Numbered from the stretch's first letter, positions 16,525 to 26,402 are shown. The stretch is DNA of 64,000 nucleotides from Streptomyces sp. Edi4 (GCF_040253615.1 NZ_JBEJGY010000004.1:5642001-5706000), one strand, 5' to 3'. Made by a program: numbers and translations. The notes: generated by a model not told the origin, from the sequence alone.

Positions 16525-16738
16525 CGCCTTCTGCCTCCTTGCGGCCGACGCGGCTTCCCCCTCTTACCGGCAAGAACGTCTGACAAGTGCCAAGGGCACG
16601 GCCAGGCGCCAACTTCTTGCGATTGTCCGCTAAAAGCCCCTCGAAAGGGTGACCGTCGCAGGTCCTCCCCGGACGGGTACCCGCACCGCGTGGGCCTAGG
16701 CTGGAGAGAAACGTCCGCCCGCCCCATGAGGTGTCCAC

Positions 16739-17071
16739 GTGTCCCCGCGCCGCAACCGCCCCAAGGGCGGCGACAAGCCGTCCGAGTCCGAGAGCCGGGC
16801 GGTCGCCGGTGACCGCTTCGGCCTCCAGGGCACCGAGTTCTGGCAGGGCGAGGAGTGGTCGGTGCGGCACGTGGCGGGCGCCAGCGCCGCCGGCAAGCGC
16901 TACCGCTGCCCGGGCTGCGACCAGGAGATCCCCTCGGGCGCGCCGCACCTGGTCGCCTGGCCCGAGTACGGGGGCGTGGACGAGCGCAGGCACTGGCACA
17001 AGGCCTGCTGGAACGCGAAGGACCGCCGCACCACGCGGGTGCAGCGGTCCAGGAACGCGCCCCGGTACTGA
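16739..17071 (+). CDS. Small zinc-ribbon-like protein
   Basis: 110 aa, basic. The centre has C-P-G-C-D-Q-E-I and, 27 residues on, H-W-H-K-A-C-W. Together these give a plausible Zn site. Streptomyces homologues are often labelled ATP/GTP-binding protein, but I see no Walker motif. The start is GTG at 16739 with GAGGTG about five bases upstream. It is convergent with the ABC permease gene behind it. Confidence 0.75.
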   Translation: MSPRRNRPKGGDKPSESESRAVAGDRFGLQGTEFWQGEEWSVRHVAGASAAGKRYRCPGCDQEIPSGAPHLVAWPEYGGVDERRHWHKACWNAKDRRTTRVQRSRNAPRY

Positions 17072-17103
17072 GAGCCGGCCGGGGCGGCGGGCGCCGAACG
17101 CGC

Positions 17104-17955
17104 CTATACGTCCCGGGTCTTGAGCGAGAGGTAGGCCCCGCCGAGCGCGACGGCGGTGATCCCGGTGATGATCCCCAGGGAGCCCCAGCCGCTCGGCCCC
17201 GAACTCGTGACGTAGCCACCGTAGAAGGAGATCATCTGGCTGGGGATCGAGTAGGCCATCAGGAAGTTCCGCACATGGGTCAGTGAATCGGTGTACATGA
17301 ACAGCGCCAGGACCATGGGGAGCAGCACCACCCCGATCATGATCGTGATCGACCCCGCCGAGTGCCGGATCACCGTTCCCACCGCGAGCGAGAGCAGGCC
17401 GAGCATCGCGACGTAGAGCCCGATGCCGACGGTGGCGCGCAGCCACTCCCCGCCGGATGGCGTCGATCCGTACGGCACCATCGCGTTCTGGCAGACGGCC
17501 ACGATCGTGGCGCCCGCCGTCACGATGGCGAACGCGATCAGGAAGAACACCACCGACTTCGCGGCCAGGATCCGCCCCCGGCTCGGGCAGGCCGTGAACG
17601 TCGTACGGATCATCCCTGTGCCGTACTCCGAGGTGATCGTCAGCACGCCGAGCGTCATCACACAGAGCGAGCCGAGCAGCACACCGTAGGCGCCGAGCAC
17701 CAGGACCGAGGTGTCCTCGGTGTCGTGGCTCGTGGACCTGACGACCAAGCCGATGAGCAGGCCGAGACCCAGCAGGAGCACGAGGAGGATGCCGAGCGTC
17801 CACAGGGTGGAGCGCACCGACCGGATCTTGGTCCACTCGGAGGCGAGCGCGTCGCGGAAGGTGGCGGGCCGCACGGCGATCGGGGAGGTGTACGTGCCGA
17901 GCGGTCCGCCCGGCCCCTGCGGGAGGGGCGGCTGCTGCTGGTGAGGGGTGGTCAT
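17104..17955 (-). CDS. ABC-2 type transporter permease
   Basis: 283 aa: a proline-rich N-terminus, then six membrane segments starting at TLWTLGILLVLLLGLGLLIGLVV. It contains the ABC-2 permease marker ITSEYGTGMIRTTF. Its ATG overlaps the stop of the upstream ATPase gene (ATGA), so the two are translationally coupled. It is similar in layout to the permease at 19283, which implies duplication of a whole transporter. The substrate is unknown. Confidence 0.88.
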   Translation of the reverse strand: MTTPHQQQPPLPQGPGGPLGTYTSPIAVRPATFRDALASEWTKIRSVRSTLWTLGILLVLLLGLGLLIGLVVRSTSHDTEDTSVLVLGAYGVLLGSLCVMTLGVLTITSEYGTGMIRTTFTACPSRGRILAAKSVVFFLIAFAIVTAGATIVAVCQNAMVPYGSTPSGGEWLRATVGIGLYVAMLGLLSLAVGTVIRHSAGSITIMIGVVLLPMVLALFMYTDSLTHVRNFLMAYSIPSQMISFYGGYVTSSGPSGWGSLGIITGITAVALGGAYLSLKTRDV

Positions 17956-19142
17956 CGGGTGTCCTCGGGCGTGGTCGGTGCGGCGTCGGCGGGGCCGGCG
18001 GGCTCCTGGGGGACCGGGGGAGCGATCGGGAGCCCTGCGGCCCCCGGGAGCGGCGGCTGCGGCTCGGGCGCCCCGGTCGCCGGCCGCTGGGTGCCCGACG
18101 GGTCCGCGTACGGGCTCGGGCCGGGCGGCGGCGGGGCGTACCAGCCCCGCGTCGGCACCTCGGGGATCACCGGCGGCGGCGCGTACCCGGGCGGCGACTC
18201 GGTCCGCAGGCCCGCCTTCTCGTCCGTGGTGGAGCGGTAGTCGACCGCGCTCTGCGTCAGCCGCATGTACGCCTCCTCCAGGGAGGCCTGGTGCGGCGAG
18301 AGCTCCCACAGGCGTACGTCCGCCTCGTGGGCCACCTCGCTGATGCGGGGCAGCGCGAGCCCGGCCACCCGCAGCGCGCCGTCCGGCTCGGGGAGCACCT
18401 GGCCGCCGGCCTCGGTCAGCGCGGCCGTCAGCTTCTCGCGCTGGGCGGGTTCCGTGGCGGGGGTGCGGACGCGCGCGAAGTCCGCGGAGTTGCGCGAGAT
18501 GAACTCGGTGACGCTCAGGTCCGCCAGGAGCCGGCCCCGGCCGATCACGATGAGGTGGTCGGCGGTCAGGGCCATCTCGCTCATGAGGTGCGAGGAGACG
18601 AACACGGTGCGGCCCTCGGCGGCGAGCCGCTTCATCAGGTTGCGCACCCACAGGATGCCCTCGGGGTCGAGGCCGTTGACCGGCTCGTCGAAGAGCAGCA
18701 CGGCCGGGTCGCCGAGCAGGGCGGCGGCGATGCCCAGGCGCTGGCCCATGCCGAGCGAGAAGCCCTTCGAGCGCCGGTTGGCGACGTCCTGGAGCCCGAC
18801 CACGCCGAGCACTTCGTCGACCCTGCGGGCCGGGATCCCGGAGAGCTGGGCGAGCGAGAGGAGGTGGTTGCGGGCGCTGCGGCCGCCGTGCACCGTCTTG
18901 GCGTCGAGCAGGGCGCCGACCTGGCGCGGGGCGTTGGGCAGGCGGTTGAAGGGGTGGCCCCCGATGGTGACGTGTCCTGCGCTCGGCTGGTCGAGGCCGA
19001 GGATCATGCGCATGGTCGTGGACTTCCCGGAGCCGTTGGGCCCGAGGAAGCCGGTGACCGCGCCCGGCCGCACCTCGAAGGAAAGGTTGTGCACGGCTGT
19101 CTTGGCGCCGTAGCGCTTCGTCAGGCCGATTGCCTCGATCAT
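17952..19142 (-). CDS. ABC transporter ATP-binding protein with proline-rich C-terminal extension
   Basis: 396 aa. The ATPase core has GPNGSGKST, signature SLGMGQRLGIAAALLG, Walker B VLLFDEPVNGLD and switch SSHL. After about residue 310 a Pro/Gly/Ala-rich tail of about 85 residues follows (PPGYAPPPVIPEVPTRGWYA and on), absent from ordinary BcrA/NatA-type ATPases. The start is ATG 19142, chosen because homology begins MIEAIGLTKRYG. It is paired with the downstream permease. Together with the next pair it flanks filP. Confidence 0.9.
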   Translation of the reverse strand: MIEAIGLTKRYGAKTAVHNLSFEVRPGAVTGFLGPNGSGKSTTMRMILGLDQPSAGHVTIGGHPFNRLPNAPRQVGALLDAKTVHGGRSARNHLLSLAQLSGIPARRVDEVLGVVGLQDVANRRSKGFSLGMGQRLGIAAALLGDPAVLLFDEPVNGLDPEGILWVRNLMKRLAAEGRTVFVSSHLMSEMALTADHLIVIGRGRLLADLSVTEFISRNSADFARVRTPATEPAQREKLTAALTEAGGQVLPEPDGALRVAGLALPRISEVAHEADVRLWELSPHQASLEEAYMRLTQSAVDYRSTTDEKAGLRTESPPGYAPPPVIPEVPTRGWYAPPPPGPSPYADPSGTQRPATGAPEPQPPLPGAAGLPIAPPVPQEPAGPADAAPTTPEDTR

Positions 19143-19282
19143 TCTCCAGCCCCATCGACGGTGTGGTCGTCGGGGCGGTGTCCGGCGCACGGCCGGCATG
19201 CCCCCGTATGAGTGAGGAGCTTATCCAGGCCTTGACGGTTCCGGCTCAGTCGTGATCGCCGACCCCACGACCATCGCGTGCC

Positions 19283-20062
19283 TCAGGCGTCCCGCTGCCT
19301 GAGGACCAGATAGCCCCCGGCCAGCGCCGCGATCACCCACAGCGCCATGATGCCGAGACCGGCCCAGGGCCCGTACGGCGCCGGGTCGCTGTTCATGGCG
19401 TCCGGGACCACCTGCATGATCTTCGAGCCGGCCCGGTCCGGGAAGTAGCGGGCGACGTCCTTGGCGCCCGGCACGGCGGACAGGATCTGCGAGACGAGGA
19501 AGAAGAACGGCATCAGGATGCCGAGCGAGAGCATGGAACTGCGCAGCATCGCGGCCACGCCCATCGAGAACAACGCGATCAGGGCCATGTAGAGCCCGGC
19601 GCCGATGACCGCGCGCAGCACATGGGGCTCACCGATCGTGGTCCTGTGCGGGCCGAGCAGCGCCTGGCCGAGGAAGAAGGTCAGGAAGCTGGTCACCAGG
19701 CCCACCACGAGCGCCAGCGCGGTGGCCACCGTGACCTTGGAGAAGAGGAAGGTGGCGCGCCGGGGTACGGCGGCGAGCGAGGACCGGATCATGCCCGAGC
19801 TGTACTCGGTGCCGACGACCAGGACACCGAAGACGACCATCGCCAGCTGGCCGAGGATCATTCCGGAGAAGCTGATGAGCGTCGGGTCGAAGGTCAGCCG
19901 CTCGGCGGGCTTGAGGTCGTCGAACTGCGCCCGCATCAGGGCGCAGAGCGCCGCGCCGATCGCGACCGTGGCGATCAGGGCGCTGGCCAGCGTCCAGATG
20001 GTGGAGGAGACCGTACGGATCTTGGTCCACTCGGACTTGAGCACCGCGGCTACCGCTGCCAT
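19283..20062 (-). CDS. ABC-2 type transporter permease
   Basis: 259 aa with six membrane segments and the conserved VVGTEYSSGMIRSSL motif, matching the permease at 17104. It lies 3 nt behind its ATPase gene. This is the second of two paralogous exporters side by side. The substrate is unknown. Confidence 0.88.
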   Translation of the reverse strand: MAAVAAVLKSEWTKIRTVSSTIWTLASALIATVAIGAALCALMRAQFDDLKPAERLTFDPTLISFSGMILGQLAMVVFGVLVVGTEYSSGMIRSSLAAVPRRATFLFSKVTVATALALVVGLVTSFLTFFLGQALLGPHRTTIGEPHVLRAVIGAGLYMALIALFSMGVAAMLRSSMLSLGILMPFFFLVSQILSAVPGAKDVARYFPDRAGSKIMQVVPDAMNSDPAPYGPWAGLGIMALWVIAALAGGYLVLRQRDA

Positions 20063-20065
20063 GGC

Positions 20066-21067
20066 TCAGACCCCCTTGCCCTGGTCGGTCGCGCCCCAGC
20101 GCGGCGTCGGCTGCCCCGCGCCCCAGTCGGGCGGCGCCGCGGGCGGCCCGCCCGCTGTGGTGGCGCCGTGCGCGTGGTACTCCACCGAACCCGCCGTCAT
20201 CTGCATGAACGCCTCTTCGAGCGAGGCCTGCTGGCCGGACAGTTCGTGCAGGACGAGCTGGTGGCGGGCGGCCAGTTCACCCAGTGCCTCGATCCTGCCG
20301 TTGTCGACTTCGATGGCGCCGTCGCCGGTCTGGACGAAGGCGATGCCGGCCTCGCCGAGCACGTCCAGGAGCCGTTCCCACTGCGGGGAACGCAGCCGTA
20401 CGAAACTCCGCGAGTTCTGCCGGATGAAATCGGCCATCGATGTATCGGCGAGCAGTCGGCCCTGCCCGATAACGATCAAGTGATCCGCCGTGAGGGCCAT
20501 TTCGCTCATCAGGTGGGACGAAACGAAGATCGTCCGCCCTTCACTCGCGAGTTGCTTCATCAGATTGCGGATCCAGTGAATTCCCTCGGGGTCCAGACCA
20601 TTGACGGGTTCGTCGAACATCAGGATCTCGGGGTCGCCGAGCAGCGCGGAGGCGATTCCCAGGCGCTGGCCCATGCCGAGCGAGAACCCCTTCGCCTTCT
20701 TCTTCGCCACCGCCGTCAGACCCACCGTGTCCAGGACCTCGCAGACCCGCGAGGCCGGGATCCGGTTGGACTGGGCCAGGCACAGTAGATTGTTGTAGGC
20801 GGTGCGGCCGCCGTGCATCGCCTTGGCGTCGAGCAGCGCCCCGATGTACTTCAGCGGCTCGGCCAGCTCGCGATAGTGCTTGCCGTCGATGCGCACGGTG
20901 CCGCTGGTCGGGTTGTCCAGATCGAGCAGCATGCGCATGGTCGTCGACTTGCCGGCTCCGTTGGGCCCCAGGAAGCCGGTCACCACACCCGGTCTGACCT
21001 GGAAGGAGAGCTGGTCGACCGCGACCTTGCGGCCGTAGCGCTTGGTAAGGCCCTCAAGCTCGATCAT
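20066..21067 (-). CDS. ABC transporter ATP-binding protein
   Basis: 333 aa. It has Walker A GPNGAGKST, signature SLGMGQRLGIASALLG, Walker B ILMFDEPVNGLD and SSHLMSEMALTADHLIVIG. The last 40 residues are Gly/Pro-rich, shorter than in the paralogue at 17952. Two hairpins lie between filP and this start, so it probably has its own promoter or is reached by read-through. Confidence 0.9.
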   Translation of the reverse strand: MIELEGLTKRYGRKVAVDQLSFQVRPGVVTGFLGPNGAGKSTTMRMLLDLDNPTSGTVRIDGKHYRELAEPLKYIGALLDAKAMHGGRTAYNNLLCLAQSNRIPASRVCEVLDTVGLTAVAKKKAKGFSLGMGQRLGIASALLGDPEILMFDEPVNGLDPEGIHWIRNLMKQLASEGRTIFVSSHLMSEMALTADHLIVIGQGRLLADTSMADFIRQNSRSFVRLRSPQWERLLDVLGEAGIAFVQTGDGAIEVDNGRIEALGELAARHQLVLHELSGQQASLEEAFMQMTAGSVEYHAHGATTAGGPPAAPPDWGAGQPTPRWGATDQGKGV

Positions 21068-21089
21068 GCGGCCACGCTAGACGTCGACA

Positions 21090-21157
21090 AAGCCCCCCGC
21101 CACTGGAATGGCAGGGGGCTTCACGTTTTTTTCGCGGCCCACGGGGGAAGGGCCGCG
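21090..21157. terminator. Two tandem hairpins between filP and the ABC ATPase gene
   Basis: Hairpin A spans 21090-21121 (AAGCCCCC paired with GGGGGCTT and inner pairs). Hairpin B spans 21133-21157 (CGCGGCCC with GGGCCGCG). They sit directly behind the filP stop and only 22 nt before the ATPase ATG. They can end filP transcription or attenuate read-through. A run of seven T lies between them on the plus strand. Confidence 0.7.
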
Positions 21158-21159
21158 AA

Positions 21160-22098
21160 CTAGCGGGACTGCTGCGCCGGAACGCCGCGCGAGACGGGCT
21201 CGTCGTCGACCGGGGAACCGGCGGCGGCCACGGCCGCGCCGGTCAGCGTCGCCAGCATCTCGCGGACGTTGGTGAGCTGCGCGTTGATCGAGTCGCGGCG
21301 GTTGGTGAGCGCCGCGAGCTCCCGCTCGGATTCCGAACGGATGCGGTCCGCCTTGGCGTTGGCGTCGGCCACGATGTCCTCGGCCTGGCGCTGCGCCGTC
21401 TCCACCGTCTGGCGCGCCCGGCGCTCCGCGTCCGTACGCAGCTTCTCGGCCTCCAGGCGCAGCTGCTCCGCGCGGTGCTCGATCTCCGCGAGACGCTTCT
21501 CGGCCTTGGCCTGACGCGACGCCAGGTCGCGCTCGGACTGCTCGCGGCGCTTGGCCAGGTTGGTCTCGAAGTCCGCGGCGGCCTGGGCGGCCTTGGCGCG
21601 GGTCTCCTCGAAGAGCGCGTCCGCCTCCTCGCGCTTGGACTGCGCGTCCTTCTGCGCCTCGGAACGGAGCTGAGAGGCGTCACCCTTCGCCTTCTCGACG
21701 ATCCGTACGCCCTCGTCCTCGGCCTTCGTCTTGCGCTCGGAGGCGAACGACTCGGCGTCGTTGCGCACCTGCTGGGCGGCGGACTCCGCCAGTTCGCGGT
21801 GCTGTTCGGCGGCCCGGCGGGCCTCCTCGCGCAGGTCCTTGGCCTCTTCCTCGGCGAGCCGCAGGATCTTTTCGACCCGCGCGCCGAGTCCCGCGTACGA
21901 CGGCTCCGCGTCGTTCACCTGGGCCTGGGCGTTCTGCGTTTCGAGGTGAAGCTCCTCGATGCGCTTTTCCAGAGAAGTGATCCGTGCCAGAGCGCTGTCA
22001 CGGTCGGCGACGAGCTTGGTAATGCGGTCATCCACCTGACCGCGGTCGTAACCGCGCCGCACGAGCTCGAAGCCGAAGGGGGAGGAAGTGTCGCTCAT
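21160..22098 (-). CDS. filP: FilP, filament-forming coiled-coil cytoskeletal protein
   Basis: 312 aa. A short globular start (FGFELVRRGYDRGQVDDRI, a DivIVA-like N-terminal pattern) is followed by an almost continuous coiled coil of about 240 residues rich in Ala/Glu/Arg. FilP forms intermediate-filament-like networks that stiffen Streptomyces hyphae near tips and binds DivIVA and Scy. Size and order (downstream of scy on the same strand) match S. coelicolor, where filP and scy are adjacent. ATG 22098 lies 113 nt after the scy stop. Confidence 0.93.
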   Translation of the reverse strand: MSDTSSPFGFELVRRGYDRGQVDDRITKLVADRDSALARITSLEKRIEELHLETQNAQAQVNDAEPSYAGLGARVEKILRLAEEEAKDLREEARRAAEQHRELAESAAQQVRNDAESFASERKTKAEDEGVRIVEKAKGDASQLRSEAQKDAQSKREEADALFEETRAKAAQAAADFETNLAKRREQSERDLASRQAKAEKRLAEIEHRAEQLRLEAEKLRTDAERRARQTVETAQRQAEDIVADANAKADRIRSESERELAALTNRRDSINAQLTNVREMLATLTGAAVAAAGSPVDDEPVSRGVPAQQSR

Positions 22099-22211
22099 GG
22101 GGTTCCTGTCGAATGAGACCGGTGAGGTGATAAGGGAATCCTAGGGGCCCAAGCGGCGTGTCATCGAGCGGATGCCCGTTTGATCTGGAGAATGTCCAGC
22201 CTTTTGAGTGG

Positions 22212-25200
22212 CTAGCCCTCGGAGGACTTGCCACTCGAACGTGTTGCTCCGGCCGCCGCACCAGCCTTGACACCTGCGGAGGAACCGCCGCCCGAGCCGG
22301 ATTTGCCGCCCCCGGCCGGTGCCTCGAAGGATTCCAACGCCTCAAGTACGTCCTGGACACGGGAGATCTCGGCGTTGATGTCCTGCCGGCGCCGCACCAG
22401 TACGTCCAGTTCGCGCTTGCCCTCCTCCACCGTGCGGCGCGCCTCGGCCTCGGCCTCGTCGCGCAGCGCGGTCGCCTCGCGGATCAGCTCGGCCTTCTTG
22501 GTCTCGGCCTCCTTGAGCAGCGCCTCCGCCTTCTTCACCGCGGCGATACGGACCTTGCCCGCCTCGGTGTTGGCGTCCGACATCAGCGCCTTGGCCTTGG
22601 CCTCCGCCTCGGTGGCCTGCTCGGTCGCCGCCTTCACCAGCTTGTCGACGCGCTCGCCCGCCGTCTTCATCTGCTCGGCGCTCTCGCGGCGGGCCCGGTC
22701 GTGCAGCTCCTCGATCTCCGCCTCGGTGCGCGCCCGCACCTCCTCGGTGCGCTCCCTTATGGCGGTGGCGTCCTGACGGGCGCCCGCCAGCAGCTCGTCC
22801 GCGTCCGTACGGGCCTTCTCCACCAGCGTGTTGCCCTCCACGGTGGACTCCGCGAGGATCCGCTCCGCCTCCTTGCGGGCCGCGCCGACCATCGTGTCGG
22901 CCTGCTCCTCGGCCTCGGTGGCGGCGCGCAGCGCCTCCTCCCGCGCCTTGTTGATGAGCTGGTCGGCCTGCTCGGCGGCGTCGGCGCGGCGCTTGGCGGC
23001 GGCGGTGCGTGCCTCGTCGAGCAGCCGGTCCGCCTCCTCGCGCGCCTCGGTACGCGTCTTCTCCGCGGCCTCGTCCGCGCGGGCACGGTTCTTCTCGGCC
23101 TCGGCCCTGATGCGCTCGGCGGCCTGCTGGGCCGAACCCACCGTCTCCGCGGCCTCCGCGCGCAGCCGCTCGGCCTCGCCGCTCGCCTCCGCGATGAGCT
23201 GGTCGGCCTGCGTGGCCGCGTCCGAGCGCCGCTTGTCGGCGGCCCGGCGTGCCTCGTCGAGCAGCCGCTCGGCCTCGGCACGGGCTTCGCTTATGGTCTG
23301 CTCCGCCTCGGCGTTGGCCGCGCCGAGCGTGGAGCCGGCGTCGGCGCGCGCCTCGGTGGTGACCAACTCGGCATACGCGTTCGCCTCGTTGGTGGTGCGC
23401 TCGGCGTCCGCGTGCGCCTTGCTCGTGACGCGCTCGGCCTCCTCGCGGGCGGCCGTCGTGACCGCGTCGGCCTCGGCGATCGCGGCGGCGGTGACCCGCT
23501 CGGCCTCCTCGCGCGCCTCGGCGCGCAGCGCGTCGGCCTCGGCCTGGCCCTCCACGCGGACCTGCTGGGCCTCGCCGACCAGACGCTCCGCCTCTGCGGT
23601 GGACTCCGCGGCGAGCCGCTCCGCCTCCGCCGTCGCCTCGGTGACCAGACGGTCGGCCTGGCTCGCGGCGTCGGAGCGGATCCGGTTGGCGTCCTCGCGG
23701 GCCTCGGCCCGGGTGCGGGCCGCGTCCTGCTCGGAGGAGGCCAGCGCGTCGGAGGCCTCGGTCCGCATGCGCTGGGCGTACTCGGCGGCGTCCGAACGGG
23801 CCTTCTGTGCCTCGGCCATGGCGTCCGCGACGGTCCGCTCGGCCAGCGCCTTGGCGGCCTCGGACTCCTCCTGGGCCCGGGCCCTGACCCGGCTCGCGTC
23901 CTCGCCCGCGCGCTCCCGCTCGGCGTGCGCGTCGGCGCGGACCCGGTCCGCCTCCTCCTGCGCCTCACTCGTGGTGCGCTCGGCCGCGTGCTCGGCGGCG
24001 CTGCGCAAACCGGCGATCTCCTGCTCGGCCTCCTCGCGGAGCCCGGCCACGGAGTCCCGTACGTCCTTGGCGGTCTGCTCGGCCGTCGACACCAGCTCGG
24101 TGGCGCGCCGGTCGGCCTCCTCGCCGAGCCGCTGCGCCTCGGCCTGCGCCTCCTCCACCCGCTTGCGGGCGGAGGCAAGCAGCTCCTCGCTCTGCTCGCG
24201 GGCCTGGGCACGCTCCGAATCGGCCTCGGCGCGCGCCGAGCCCAGCGTCTCCTCGGCCTCGCGGCGGCGCCGTACGGCCTCCTCCTGCGCTGCGGCAAGT
24301 GCCTCCGCGGCCTCGGCGCCGACCCGCTCGGCGGCGGCCGCTGCCTCGGCGCGCATCCGGTCGGCGGCCTCCTGCGCCTCGTACTTCAGCCGCTCGGCCT
24401 CCGTCGCGGCCTCCGTGCGCAGCCGCACGGCCGCGTTCTCCGCCTCCGAACGCGCGGTCGAGGCGTCGGCGGCGGCCTCGGCGCGCAGCCGCTCGGCCTC
24501 CTGCTCGGCCTGCGCCTGGAGCGCCCGGATCCGCTCGGCGGCCTCCGTGCGGATGCGCTCGGTCTCCTCTGCGGCCTCGCGCCGGATCCGCTCGCCCTCG
24601 GCGCGGGCGTCGGTGAGGGCCTGCTCGGCGGCGGCGTGGCGCTGCTCGGCCTCGGTGTGCAGCCGGGCCAGTTCCTCGGCGGCCTCGGCCTGACGGGCCG
24701 CTATCGCCCGCTCGGTCTCCTCGCGCAGGCGCGCGGCGCCCTCTTCGGCGTCCGCAGTGGTTTGCTCGGCCTGCTCCTCGGCCTCCGCGCGCAGCCGCTC
24801 GGCCTCGGCGCGGGTGCGCTCCAGGGTCTCCTCGGCCTGCTTGCGCAGCGTGCCGGCCCGCTCGACGGCCTCATTGCGCACCCGCTCGGACTCGTTGCCC
24901 GCCGTCGTGCGCAGCTCCTCCGCGTCCGCCTTCGCCTTGGCCAGCAGCTCCTCGGCGGTCCTGGCCGCCTCCTCGATCTGCTGGATGGCCTCGCGCCGCG
25001 CCTCGCCCCTGATGCGCTCGCCCTCGGCGACCGCATCGGCGCGCAGCTGCTCGGCCTCGCCGCGCAGCCGGCGGGCCTCCTCCTGGAGCTCGACCGTCTT
25101 GGCCCGGTACTCCTTGGTGTCGTCCTTGGCCGCGCCCTTGAGTTCGTCGGCCTGCTCGGCCGCCTCGCCGCGCAGCCGCTCGGCCTCGGCCTCCGCCTCC

Positions 25201-26402
25201 CGGCGGATCCGCTCGGCCTCCTCGGACGCCTTGCGGGTGGTCTCACGGGCGTCCTCGGACGCCTTGGTCAGGACCTCCTCGGCCGTGCGCGCCGCCTTGG
25301 CGAGCTGGGCCGCGGTGTCCTCGGCCGCGCTCGTGCGGGCCGACTCGGCGGCCTCGGTGCGCAGCCGCTCGGCCTCCGCCTTCGCGTCCGCGAGCGCCTG
25401 CTCGGCCTCCGCCTTGAGGGTCTCGGACTCCTTGGTGGCCTCCGCGACCAGACGCGCGATCTCGGTCTTCGCGGTCCTGGTGCGCTGCTCGTTGGCGGAC
25501 TCGGCGCTCGCGACCTGCTTGGCCGCGGCCTCCTTCGCCTCGCTGACCGCGCGCTCGGCCTCGGCCCGCGCCTCGCGCAGCGCGGCCTCCGCCTCCTGCA
25601 TCCGCTGCTCGGCGGCGCGGCTCAACTCGGCCGCGTGCTGGCGTGCCTGGTCGGCCTCTGCGGTGGTCGTCGTACGCAACTGCTCGGCGTGCGCGGTGGC
25701 TTCCTGGGCCTGCGCGGAGGCGGCGGTCAGCAGCCGCTCGGCGTCCTTGCGGGCGCGCAGCAGGGTGGCCTCGGCCTCCGCGCGCGCCGACTCGGCCTCG
25801 GCGCCGAGGCGTTGACGGGCCTCCTCGGCGATCCGGGTGGCCTCCGCGCGGGCGGCGGCGAGGGACTGCTCGGCCTCGGCGCGCGACTCCTCCATGAGCC
25901 GGCGGGCCTGCGCCTCGGTACGGGCGCGCAGTTGCTCGGCCCACGCCACGTTCTCGTTGACGTGCGACTCGACGGTGGCGCGGCGCTCGGCCAGCTCCTG
26001 GTCCAGGCGCTGACGGCGGTTGACGGCCTCGGCGTGCAGCTCGGCCTGGAGGCGCGCCTGGTGCTCGGCGTGCTCCTGGAGGATGCGCTGGGTCTGGGCG
26101 CGGGCGTCGCGCAGTTCGCGCTCGGCGTCGGTGCGCAACTGCTCGGCCTGCATCTGGGCGTTGCGCAGCAGCTGTTCGGCCTGGTAGCCGACGTTCGCCG
26201 TGTCGTAGGCGGGACGGGTCGCGAGATTGCGGCGCGCCTCGTGGAGCTTGGCGCGCAGCACTTCGACCTGGTAGCCGAGATCCTCGGCGTGCTGAACGGC
26301 CTTCTCCCGCTCGGTCTTCAGCCGCTCCATCTCGGCCTCGAACCGCGAGAGGTGGTCGTCAGGCCGGTGGCTCTGGCTCTCCTGGCGTTCGTAGCCCCGC
26401 AC
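22212..26402 (-). CDS. scy: Scy, Streptomyces cytoskeletal polarity scaffold
   Basis: 1396 aa from GTG 26402, almost entirely long coiled coil with a repeating Ala/Glu/Arg pattern (AEAERLRAEA-like blocks of about 51 residues). It ends in a short Gly/Ser/Ala-rich tail. Scy recruits DivIVA and FilP to mark and organise new hyphal tips. I recall S. coelicolor Scy as about 1326 aa, so this copy may carry extra repeat units. The GTG start gives VRGYERQES...DDHLSRFEAEMERLKTERE, matching the family N-terminus; an upstream start at 26444 is less likely. The plus-strand frame open across this region is a shadow of the repeat codon bias. Confidence 0.93.
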   Translation of the reverse strand: MRGYERQESQSHRPDDHLSRFEAEMERLKTEREKAVQHAEDLGYQVEVLRAKLHEARRNLATRPAYDTANVGYQAEQLLRNAQMQAEQLRTDAERELRDARAQTQRILQEHAEHQARLQAELHAEAVNRRQRLDQELAERRATVESHVNENVAWAEQLRARTEAQARRLMEESRAEAEQSLAAARAEATRIAEEARQRLGAEAESARAEAEATLLRARKDAERLLTAASAQAQEATAHAEQLRTTTTAEADQARQHAAELSRAAEQRMQEAEAALREARAEAERAVSEAKEAAAKQVASAESANEQRTRTAKTEIARLVAEATKESETLKAEAEQALADAKAEAERLRTEAAESARTSAAEDTAAQLAKAARTAEEVLTKASEDARETTRKASEEAERIRREAEAEAERLRGEAAEQADELKGAAKDDTKEYRAKTVELQEEARRLRGEAEQLRADAVAEGERIRGEARREAIQQIEEAARTAEELLAKAKADAEELRTTAGNESERVRNEAVERAGTLRKQAEETLERTRAEAERLRAEAEEQAEQTTADAEEGAARLREETERAIAARQAEAAEELARLHTEAEQRHAAAEQALTDARAEGERIRREAAEETERIRTEAAERIRALQAQAEQEAERLRAEAAADASTARSEAENAAVRLRTEAATEAERLKYEAQEAADRMRAEAAAAAERVGAEAAEALAAAQEEAVRRRREAEETLGSARAEADSERAQAREQSEELLASARKRVEEAQAEAQRLGEEADRRATELVSTAEQTAKDVRDSVAGLREEAEQEIAGLRSAAEHAAERTTSEAQEEADRVRADAHAERERAGEDASRVRARAQEESEAAKALAERTVADAMAEAQKARSDAAEYAQRMRTEASDALASSEQDAARTRAEAREDANRIRSDAASQADRLVTEATAEAERLAAESTAEAERLVGEAQQVRVEGQAEADALRAEAREEAERVTAAAIAEADAVTTAAREEAERVTSKAHADAERTTNEANAYAELVTTEARADAGSTLGAANAEAEQTISEARAEAERLLDEARRAADKRRSDAATQADQLIAEASGEAERLRAEAAETVGSAQQAAERIRAEAEKNRARADEAAEKTRTEAREEADRLLDEARTAAAKRRADAAEQADQLINKAREEALRAATEAEEQADTMVGAARKEAERILAESTVEGNTLVEKARTDADELLAGARQDATAIRERTEEVRARTEAEIEELHDRARRESAEQMKTAGERVDKLVKAATEQATEAEAKAKALMSDANTEAGKVRIAAVKKAEALLKEAETKKAELIREATALRDEAEAEARRTVEEGKRELDVLVRRRQDINAEISRVQDVLEALESFEAPAGGGKSGSGGGSSAGVKAGAAAGATRSSGKSSEG

